Origin: Flavobacterium psychrotrophum
Lineage (GTDB): Bacteria > Bacteroidota > Bacteroidia > Flavobacteriales > Flavobacteriaceae
NCBI RefSeq assembly: GCF_003403075.1
Contig: NZ_CP031557.1
Span: 4,588,001-4,652,000 of the forward strand
DNA length: 64,000 bases
Direction: 5' to 3'
Both the position numbers and the translations under genes were made by a program. The notes under the pieces are model-generated. The model ran no database searches and was not told the DNA's origin. It saw nothing but the letters and a program-made list of their open reading frames with translations. Shown here one piece after another: positions 17,204 to 24,481 of this stretch. The first letter of the stretch is position 1; the number at the start of each line of letters is the position of its first letter.

Positions 17204-19765
17204 TTAACCGCATTTAGATGAACCACAGTCATTGCAGGTAAGGCAGCCTTCCTGGTAGATAAGGTTGGTACTGTTACAGCTGCTGCATTTTTGCCCGGTT
17301 GCCACGGTACCATCGGTTATGTAGCGTTTCAGGGCGCGGGCAACACCGTTTTTCCAGGTGTTAATGCTCTCGCTGTCCAGTTGCAGGCTGTTGATAAGGT
17401 CTACTGCCTTTTCTATCTGCATACCGTGCCTTAAGGTTCCTGATATCAGCTTTGCATAGTTCCAGTACTCCGGGTTAAACTTATGCGAAAGCCCTTCGAT
17501 AGTAGTCTTATAACCACGTGTGTTTTTATATTGAAAGTCATATCGGGTGGTGCTATCCTCATTTTTGTTTTTGATGATAATGCCCTCATTAACCCAGCGT
17601 GGCAGGGCAATGCCGTCCTCATCATCGGCAAGGCCGGTAAATATTTCATAAGGCCGACCTTCTATAAGCCCTATAAAAGCAATCCATTTGTCCTTGCTGT
17701 TCTGGAAACGTACCACATCAGCCTCAAGTGTTTGCGGCCTTTTTAATGGGAAGGGTGTAAGCCCGTCTGCTGTGGGTGCCGCTTTTTCTTCCTTCTTTTC
17801 AGAAGCAGCGATCAGTACCCCGCTGCGCGAACCATCGCGGTAAACGGTAACGCCTTTACATCCGGCTTCCCAGGCTTCCATGTACAGCTGGGCGACCATT
17901 TCTTCGGGTGTTTCGTTTGGTACGTTTATGGTGACAGATATAGAGTGGTCTACCCATTTCTGGATGCGACCCTGCATACGTACTTTGTTTAGCCAGTCTA
18001 CATCATTACTGGTAGCCTTATAGTAAGGTGATTGCGCTACTATTGCATCAAGGTCTTCCTGACTGTAGTTTTTAGAAGTGTCAAGCCCGTTGATTTCCAT
18101 CCACTCTTTAAAGCGGTGGTGAAAAACAACATACTCTTCCCAGCTGTCGCCTACTTCGTCTATAAAGTCTACACGTACATCTTTATCATTAGGATTTACC
18201 TTTCTGCGGCGTTTGTAAACAGGCATAAATACAGGCTCAATACCAGATGATGTTTGTGTCATCAGGCTGGTGGTGCCGGTAGGGGCTATGGTAAGCAGTG
18301 CAATGTTGCGGCGGCCGTGCTCTGCCATTTCGTAGTACAACTGGCTGTCGGCTTCTTTAAGGCGCAGCATAAAAGGATTGTCTTTTTCGCGTTCGGCATC
18401 ATAAATACCAAAAGCGCCACGCTCCTTCGCCAGGTTAACAGATCCGCGATAGGCTTCAAGGGCTAAGGTTTTATGTAGTTCTTCGGCAAAGTCTACGCCC
18501 TCATCACTACCGTAGCGCAGGCCAAGTGCGGCCAGCATATCACCTTCGGCAGTTATGCCAACACCGGTACGGCGGCCTTCATACGCCTTATGGCGAATGT
18601 TTAACCAAAGTTTTTTTTCAACTCCTTTTATTTCCTCACTTTCAGGATCGGCATCGATCTTAGCGAGTATGGTGTCTATTTTTTCAAGTTCGAGGTCAAT
18701 AATATCATCCATTACCCTTTGTGCCACGGCTACGTGTTTTTTGAATAAAGGGTAGTTAAACGATGCTTCTTTAGTAAACGGTTTTTCTACATAAGACAGC
18801 AGGTTGATGGCCAGCAATCGGCAGCTGTCATAGGCGCAAAGCGGAATCTCCCCGCAAGGGTTGGTAGATAGTGTTTTATAGCCTAGGTCGGCATAACAGT
18901 CAGGCAGTGATTCTTTAATGATGGTATCCCAGAACAGGATACCCGGTTCGGCAGATTTCCATGCGTTGTGAATAATCTTGCCCCAAAGTGCTTTTGCGCT
19001 GATATTTTTAGAATATGCAGGCACGGTGCTAAATATCGGGTATTTCTGGATGTAGTTTTCATCGGCCTTAACGGCACGCATAAAGGCATCATCTATACGT
19101 ACAGATACGTTAGCACCGGTTACTTTGCCTTGCTCCATTTTGGCATCAATAAAATCTGATGCATCCGGGTGGTTTACAGAAACGGATAGCATTAGCGCAC
19201 CACGGCGGCCATCCTGGGCTACCTCGCGGGTAGAGTTGCTAAAGCGTTCCATAAACGGCACCAGTCCGGTAGAAGTGAGTGCTGAGTTTTTTACAGGCGA
19301 ACCCTTTGGGCGTATGTGGCTCAGGTCGTGCCCCACGCCACCGCGGCGTTTCATAAGTTGTACCTGCTCCTGGTCGGTCTTCATGATGCCGCCATAAGAG
19401 TCGCCGTTATCATTGCCTATAACAAAACAGTTAGACAGTGATGCTATTTGGTACGGGTTGCCAATGCCCGTCATGGGGCTGCCCTGCGGTATCAGGTATT
19501 TAAAGTCTTTTATAAGGGCAAATACTTCATCCTCGCTTATCGGGTTACTGTATTTTTTTTCTACACGTGCTATTTCGCTTGCAATACGGCGGTGCATGTC
19601 ATCGGGCGTGCGTTCATAAATGTTGCCATCGCTGTCTTTAAGGGCATATTTGTTAACCCAGACGGTTGCGGCAAGGCTGTCGCCTTTAAAATATTCTAAC
19701 GAAGCTTTTACGGCTTCTTCCTGGGTGTAGGTAAGGGGCGTGGTGTTAAGGGTGGTAGTATTCAT
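17204..19765 (-). CDS. nrdJ: Adenosylcobalamin-dependent ribonucleotide reductase, class II
   Basis: Class II RNR reduces ribonucleotides to deoxyribonucleotides using a radical generated from coenzyme B12, and works with or without oxygen. The 853-residue protein carries the RNR core: NCFVIGN near residue 110, the RRGGVGHDLS stretch, NPCGEIPLCAYDSCRL around residue 305, and IAPTGTTSLM. The C-terminus has redox or zinc cysteine pairs (CSSC, CLTCNDCGSSKCG), as usual for bacterial NrdJ. No small subunit or nrdD gene is visible nearby, so this looks like a stand-alone enzyme. I saw no recognisable cobalamin riboswitch in the roughly 280 bp AT-rich region upstream. Confidence 0.93.
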   Translation of the reverse strand: MNTTTLNTTPLTYTQEEAVKASLEYFKGDSLAATVWVNKYALKDSDGNIYERTPDDMHRRIASEIARVEKKYSNPISEDEVFALIKDFKYLIPQGSPMTGIGNPYQIASLSNCFVIGNDNGDSYGGIMKTDQEQVQLMKRRGGVGHDLSHIRPKGSPVKNSALTSTGLVPFMERFSNSTREVAQDGRRGALMLSVSVNHPDASDFIDAKMEQGKVTGANVSVRIDDAFMRAVKADENYIQKYPIFSTVPAYSKNISAKALWGKIIHNAWKSAEPGILFWDTIIKESLPDCYADLGYKTLSTNPCGEIPLCAYDSCRLLAINLLSYVEKPFTKEASFNYPLFKKHVAVAQRVMDDIIDLELEKIDTILAKIDADPESEEIKGVEKKLWLNIRHKAYEGRRTGVGITAEGDMLAALGLRYGSDEGVDFAEELHKTLALEAYRGSVNLAKERGAFGIYDAEREKDNPFMLRLKEADSQLYYEMAEHGRRNIALLTIAPTGTTSLMTQTSSGIEPVFMPVYKRRRKVNPNDKDVRVDFIDEVGDSWEEYVVFHHRFKEWMEINGLDTSKNYSQEDLDAIVAQSPYYKATSNDVDWLNKVRMQGRIQKWVDHSISVTINVPNETPEEMVAQLYMEAWEAGCKGVTVYRDGSRSGVLIAASEKKEEKAAPTADGLTPFPLKRPQTLEADVVRFQNSKDKWIAFIGLIEGRPYEIFTGLADDEDGIALPRWVNEGIIIKNKNEDSTTRYDFQYKNTRGYKTTIEGLSHKFNPEYWNYAKLISGTLRHGMQIEKAVDLINSLQLDSESINTWKNGVARALKRYITDGTVATGQKCSSCNSTNLIYQEGCLTCNDCGSSKCG

Positions 19766-20044
19766 AACTGGGTAAATTTTGACAAGAAGTGTATCCTCTG
19801 GTTAAAACAAAGTTAATTTTAAAATAACTAATAAATAGTTAAAATTAAAAATGTTTACAAATTTAACTAATTAAGTGTTTGTATTTCAAACGTATAATAA
19901 TTTATGAACATGAAAAAGTTTACAAATTATTTTATAAATATGATTTTTATCATTAAAATATTCGCTATGATATATTTTCGATAATCCAAATTGTTTCCAG
20001 ATTCAGGTGTAATATTTGTATAAGAAAAAGAAAACCTTACTGTT

Positions 20045-20812
20045 ATGAAAGTATTACCTGTTTTACTTATTTGCCTGTTTTTAGATTATACTAATGCCAA
20101 TGCCCAATTAAGTCCCCCGGGTTTGGGAGATACGCACGATGCCTTTTGGTCGGCAATTGGAGTGCAGCAAAAAATAGACGAAAAAACTACCTCGATGACA
20201 TATTTCGGCGAAGGCCGTATTAGTGGTGCCGGCAGTAATGATATGATGAAAGAACAGTCGATACTGGTGCTTAATGAAGAGGTGTACCGTGCTGTAAACA
20301 AAAACTGGAAATACAGCTATGCTCTTAGTTACCGAAGGCAGGACCAGTATGGTAATTACAGCCCGTATGAGTTAGAACATCTCGCAAAACAGCTGGAATT
20401 CAGGGTCTATGGCAGGCTGAGTAATACGACAACAGTGAGCCGCTTGAAATGGAAAAATACCATAAGGCAGGAAGTACGTAAATTTTACACGCCGGATTTT
20501 GATAATCCCGAAGATGTGATGCAGCTGCGCACGCGTTTAAAAACACAGGTTTCACTGCAACTTGGCAGTACTAACGAAAACCGCCTTACAGGAAGTGCTG
20601 AAGCCTTATTTTCGATAAGTGATGAAACCAATGCGGGCTGGGGAAGTTTTGGGTATAAGGAAAGCAGGTTTTGTTTTTATTACTCGTATGCGCCAAAGTC
20701 GCTGCCCGTAACTTTTGATGTGGGTTATATGAACGACCTGATGGGATATGGGCATGATGCTGCCGATGCTAATTACTTAGCATTTGATATTATCCTGGAA
20801 AATCCTTTTTAA
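20045..20812 (+). CDS. DUF2490 domain protein (predicted outer-membrane)
   Basis: The 255-residue protein has a signal peptide (residues 1-20, ending ANAQ) and the DUF2490 pattern common in Bacteroidota: FWSAIGVQQKIDEKTT, a NWKYSYALSYRRQDQY strand and a late FYYSYAPKSLPVTFDVGYMND segment. Beta-strand periodicity suggests a barrel. Function is unknown. It is convergent with the YiiX-like gene, with a two-base gap. Confidence 0.8.
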   Translation: MKVLPVLLICLFLDYTNANAQLSPPGLGDTHDAFWSAIGVQQKIDEKTTSMTYFGEGRISGAGSNDMMKEQSILVLNEEVYRAVNKNWKYSYALSYRRQDQYGNYSPYELEHLAKQLEFRVYGRLSNTTTVSRLKWKNTIRQEVRKFYTPDFDNPEDVMQLRTRLKTQVSLQLGSTNENRLTGSAEALFSISDETNAGWGSFGYKESRFCFYYSYAPKSLPVTFDVGYMNDLMGYGHDAADANYLAFDIILENPF

Positions 20813-20814
20813 AA

Positions 20815-21450
20815 CTAAAGCTTGCTGAGGTTGCCTAAGACGTCTATCTTATTGCTGGTAGAAATTCCGCCCGGGTTGCAGCCGGGCTGCCCTTCGGGAA
20901 TGGGCTTGTTGATGGCTTTATAATATTCAACCCACGCCGGAAAAAAATCGCTAGTGCCGGGTTGCTTGTAGGTCATTGGGTAAAGTGTAAAAAAGGGCTT
21001 GCCACCGTTGGCAAACATAAAGGCATCATAAATTAATTCAGAGCAGTAATACGCGCCATTACTATAAACATATTCAGGATCATAGGGTACACCAAGCTGT
21101 TTAATAGAAAAAGCAATGGCTTGCGGAACAAGGTTTTGGTGTTTCTTTTTAAGCCGTGCTACGAGCATAGGCTTCGCCGTGTTTTTAGAGAATTTTTCCA
21201 GTGTATTTAAACGCACGGCCTTTCCGGCAGCTTCCATAATGTAAAGAGTGTCGTTGCGGTGTACCACCATGCCCATATGGCTAAAGTCGGCGCCTTTGTA
21301 GCCTTCAGTCACGGCTTCTATGGCGTCGCATAAAGGGCCGCAGTCCATATCCTGAAAAATAAGGTCGCCGTCTTTTAGGTCTTTTACACTAACAGTTTGT
21401 GCCGATAAAAACATCGGAAGTAAAAGCAGTATGTAAAGAATCCGTTTCAT
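20815..21450 (-). CDS. YiiX/YebB-like NlpC/P60-superfamily cysteine hydrolase
   Basis: The 211-residue protein has a signal peptide (MKRILYILLLLPMFLSAQ). It shows the permuted papain-like layout: GDLIFQD at residues 28-34, His58 in FSHMGMVV and Cys136 in YYCSELIYDAF. These proteins are lipid- or peptidoglycan-related amidases. Its ATG overlaps the truB stop by one base (TAATG), so it is translationally coupled at the end of the ftsX-DUF3098-uppP-truB operon. The substrate is unknown. Confidence 0.85.
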   Translation of the reverse strand: MKRILYILLLLPMFLSAQTVSVKDLKDGDLIFQDMDCGPLCDAIEAVTEGYKGADFSHMGMVVHRNDTLYIMEAAGKAVRLNTLEKFSKNTAKPMLVARLKKKHQNLVPQAIAFSIKQLGVPYDPEYVYSNGAYYCSELIYDAFMFANGGKPFFTLYPMTYKQPGTSDFFPAWVEYYKAINKPIPEGQPGCNPGGISTSNKIDVLGNLSKL

Positions 21451-22148
21451 TATTCGGCAGGAGTAACAGCGTCTTCAAAATCATTTGGAGATATCGCGTC
21501 TTTCACATCAAACTCGCCAATTTTAGTACGCCTTAATGCAGTAAGGTGTGCGCCGCTGTTTAAGGCTGCGCCAAAATCAAATGCCAGCGAACGGATATAT
21601 GTACCCTTGCTGCACACTACGCGGAAATCTATTTCCGGCAGGGCAATACGGGTAAGTTCAAATTCGTAAATGGTGGTTTTGCGTGAAGCTATTTCTACTT
21701 CTTCGCCTTTTCGGGCATGTTCATACAAACGCTTACCATCTTTTTTAATGGCCGAAAAAACCGGAGGTTTCTGGTCGATCTCCCCGATGAATTGCTGTAG
21801 CATTTCGTTTATAAGGTCTTCTGTAATATGGTCTGTAGGGAACGTTTGGTCAACTTCAGTCTCCAGGTCGTAAGACGGGGTAGTGCCACCCAGCATAAAA
21901 GTGCCGGTGTACTCTTTTTCCATCCCCTGAAGTTCTGATATGCGTTTGGTAAACTTACCTGTACAGATAATAAGCAGGCCGGTAGCAAGTGGGTCTAACG
22001 TGCCGGCATGGCCTACTTTTAGCTTTTTAAGACCAAGGTGTTTTTTAAGTGCCCACTTTACTTTATTAACAGCCTGAAAAGAGCTCCAGGTAAGTGGCTT
22101 ATCGATAAGAAGGACTTTGCCTTCGGTAAATTCTTCCGGAGTGTACAA
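21450..22148 (-). CDS. truB: tRNA pseudouridine-55 synthase
   Basis: TruB converts U55 of the tRNA T-loop to pseudouridine. The 232-residue protein has the catalytic Asp in VGHAGTLDPLATGLL (residues about 42-56), the KEYTGTFMLGGTTPSYDLETE segment, and KGTYIRSLAFDFG. It is somewhat shorter than the E. coli protein because it lacks a long C-terminal PUA extension, which is common in Bacteroidota. It sits 7 bp behind uppP, in the usual Flavobacteriia order. Confidence 0.95.
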   Translation of the reverse strand: MYTPEEFTEGKVLLIDKPLTWSSFQAVNKVKWALKKHLGLKKLKVGHAGTLDPLATGLLIICTGKFTKRISELQGMEKEYTGTFMLGGTTPSYDLETEVDQTFPTDHITEDLINEMLQQFIGEIDQKPPVFSAIKKDGKRLYEHARKGEEVEIASRKTTIYEFELTRIALPEIDFRVVCSKGTYIRSLAFDFGAALNSGAHLTALRRTKIGEFDVKDAISPNDFEDAVTPAE

Positions 22149-22155
22149 AACGAGA

Positions 22156-22968
22156 TTATTTATACATTGTAAAATAAACCAGTAGTGCTGCCCCGGCTAC
22201 AATACGGTACCAGCCCCACGGCTTGAAACCGTATTTTTTAATAACACCTATAAAGCCTTTGATGGCTATAATGGCTACTACAAAAGCAATAACGTTGCCT
22301 AAAAGAAATATTTTAAGGTTATCACCTTCCATAAGCATTTTGTAGCCTTTAACCTCCGCGCCCTCAGGGCCGTAATCTTTCAGTACAATAGAGTACACCG
22401 TTACAGCAAGCATAGTAGGTACAGCAAGAAAGAAAGAGAACTCGGCTGCCGCCTCACGGGAAAGTTTTTGCTGCATACCACCAATGATAGATGCTGCGCT
22501 ACGGCTCGTGCCCGGCATCATGGCAAGGCATTGCCAAAAGCCTATGGTTACCGCTTTCTTTATGCTAATATCTTCTTCTTTAAAAACCTCAGGTTTTGTA
22601 AAAAGGTTTTCTATAAACAATAAGATAACCCCGCCTACAATAAGCATGATGGCTATAGGTACAGGGTCGCCAAGAACGGCATCGATCATGTCGTCAAACA
22701 ATTTGCCCAGTAATAGTGCGGGAATAACGGCACAGGCCAGTTTTACATAAAAATTAAGGCGGCTAAAGTCAAAGAATTTTTTCCAGTACAGGGCTACAAC
22801 AGCCAGTATGGCGCCAAATTGTATGGCGGTCTGGAAAAGTTTTACAAAAGGGTCTTCCTGTATGCCGTAGTATGAACTTGCAAAGATCATATGTGCGGTA
22901 GACGAAACGGGTAGGTACTCAGTAAGCCCCTCAATAATGGCAAGAACGATAGCCTGTATAAGATCCAT
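22156..22968 (-). CDS. uppP: Undecaprenyl-diphosphatase
   Basis: UppP (BacA) dephosphorylates undecaprenyl pyrophosphate so the lipid carrier can be reused for peptidoglycan and other surface polymers. The 270-residue protein is polytopic and holds the family motifs EGLTEYLPVSSTAHM (residues about 14-28) and PGTSRSAASIIGG (near 150-162). It lies three bases after the DUF3098 gene and seven before truB. Confidence 0.96.
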   Translation of the reverse strand: MDLIQAIVLAIIEGLTEYLPVSSTAHMIFASSYYGIQEDPFVKLFQTAIQFGAILAVVALYWKKFFDFSRLNFYVKLACAVIPALLLGKLFDDMIDAVLGDPVPIAIMLIVGGVILLFIENLFTKPEVFKEEDISIKKAVTIGFWQCLAMMPGTSRSAASIIGGMQQKLSREAAAEFSFFLAVPTMLAVTVYSIVLKDYGPEGAEVKGYKMLMEGDNLKIFLLGNVIAFVVAIIAIKGFIGVIKKYGFKPWGWYRIVAGAALLVYFTMYK

Positions 22969-22971
22969 GTA

Positions 22972-23286
22972 TTATTTTGTGTTTTTAAAGTTTTTGATGG
23001 CTTTATCTTCCGGAAATGTTTCGCCTGAATTAACAGTAACGGCTTTCGGATTTGGGTTTTTTAGTATGGCATATATGGTAACGCCAAAACCAATAATTAC
23101 TACGGTAGGTGCAAGGCGTATCCTTCTCCAGCTAAAAAGCTCATCTTCATTAAAAACATTAGGGTCGGCGCTACCGCCGCCACTCATTAGTATAAAGCCA
23201 AGTGCTATAACAGCAAGGCCTATAAGTAATATTTTGTAGTTTACCTTTTCAAAAAGGAACTCGGTTTTTAAAGGGTTGTTTTCCAT
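22972..23286 (-). CDS. DUF3098 membrane protein
   Basis: The 104-residue protein has two transmembrane helices (about residues 17-37 and 57-73) separated by a polar loop with FNEDELFSWRRIRLAP, as in DUF3098. The family is conserved in Bacteroidota between ftsX and uppP, which is exactly its position here. A link to cell-envelope synthesis or division is inferred from context only. Confidence 0.85.
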   Translation of the reverse strand: MENNPLKTEFLFEKVNYKILLIGLAVIALGFILMSGGGSADPNVFNEDELFSWRRIRLAPTVVIIGFGVTIYAILKNPNPKAVTVNSGETFPEDKAIKNFKNTK

Positions 23287-23414
23287 TATGAGTTGTAAAG
23301 TTTTTAAAGTCTTAAAGTTTATAAAGTCAGCTACACGGCTGCCGTTATTTAAAATTCATCATTCAAAATTTAGAATAGAAAAGCGTCTGTCATCTATCCG
23401 TCTTCTCAAACAAT

Positions 23415-24287
23415 CTAATACAAATCGTCTGTCCTTAAATTCAAGAAGCGTTGTGTGGCAAAAAATGTACTTATTGTTGCGATGATGATGCCAAAGCCCA
23501 GTACGCCTGCGAGTACAATGGCTGTAGGAATCCAGTCTTTCCAAATGGTTAGTTCCGGGAACGCGCCATCTAACCAGTATACTAAATAAATAAGTGCCAG
23601 TATGCTTAACAGCGACCCTATTAGTCCCAGTTTAATGCCTTTCCAGATATACGGTTTACGGATAAACGATTTTGTAGCGCCTACCATCTGCATGGTTTTG
23701 ATCGTAAAACGGTGCGAATATATGGATAGCCTAAGCGCGCTGTTTATAAGCAGCATAGCCACAATAGCCAGTACGCCGCTAATAATCAATATCCAGAATG
23801 TAATTTCGTTTATGTTTTCGTTGGCTTTGTCTACCAGTACATTATCATAGCTAATGTCGCCCACGGCAGGGTCACTGCGCAGCTCTACTTCGATGTCTTT
23901 AATGCTGTCCTTTTGTACAAAATCGCCCTTAAGGTGGATGTCGTACGAATCCAGAAGCGGGTTTTCGTCCAGCAGGGTTTCGGCATCAGCCATAAGGTCC
24001 GGGTTGTTTTTGGCAGCGTCTTCTTTGCTTACAAACTTGTAGTCCTTAATAAAGGCGCTGTTTTGCAGGCGTGTGCCAAAAGCCTTGGTAACACTATCGG
24101 TAGCTTCGCGCTTAAAGTATACCGTCATGGGGATGTTCTCCTTAACGTAGCCCGAAATTTTCTCGGTATTAATAACAAATAATCCCAGCGCTCCCAGCAG
24201 GGTAAGCACGATGAAAATACACAGTACTACAGAGAAATACGACGATATTACCCTGCGTTTCTGGAACTTTTCAAAAGATGATGCCAT
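23415..24287 (-). CDS. ftsX: Cell division protein FtsX
   Basis: FtsX is the membrane subunit of the FtsEX complex, which activates peptidoglycan hydrolases at the septum. The 290-residue protein starts with a short cytoplasmic segment and TM1 (VVLCIFIVLTLLGALGLFVI). An extracytoplasmic domain follows (about residues 45-160), then three C-terminal helices of the FtsX permease fold (IISGVLAIVAMLLINSALRL, IGSLLSILALIYLVYWLDG and IVLAGVLGFGIIIATISTFFA). The ATG at 24287 (MASSFEKFQKRRVISSY) is preferred over a start 51 bases upstream. FtsE is not in this window. The minus-strand operon runs into DUF3098, uppP, truB and yiiX-like. Confidence 0.93.
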   Translation of the reverse strand: MASSFEKFQKRRVISSYFSVVLCIFIVLTLLGALGLFVINTEKISGYVKENIPMTVYFKREATDSVTKAFGTRLQNSAFIKDYKFVSKEDAAKNNPDLMADAETLLDENPLLDSYDIHLKGDFVQKDSIKDIEVELRSDPAVGDISYDNVLVDKANENINEITFWILIISGVLAIVAMLLINSALRLSIYSHRFTIKTMQMVGATKSFIRKPYIWKGIKLGLIGSLLSILALIYLVYWLDGAFPELTIWKDWIPTAIVLAGVLGFGIIIATISTFFATQRFLNLRTDDLY

Positions 24288-24396
24288 AGGTTTTTTGGAA
24301 TTTAGCGGTAAAAATAAATAAACTAATCGGGAAGTCATAGTTTATAACGCCCAAAGTTTCTACATTCGTACAATAACCGTAAATTTGCTTCTTTTA

Positions 24397-24431
24397 GCCG
24401 CTGAGCCATTGAGCTGCTGAGCTGCTGAGCC
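24397..24431. repeat. Short imperfect tandem repeat upstream of ftsX and leuS
   Basis: Repeated copies of a GCTGAGC/GAGCTGCT unit lie in the spacer between the divergent ftsX and leuS genes. The spacer then continues with ACTTTA-rich sequence that is an inverted counterpart of sequence after ftsX (23291-23327). No gene is seen in the spacer. Confidence 0.5.
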
Positions 24432-24481
24432 TTCCATACGGGGGCTTTACGACTTTATGACTTTCAACTTTAAGACTAAGT

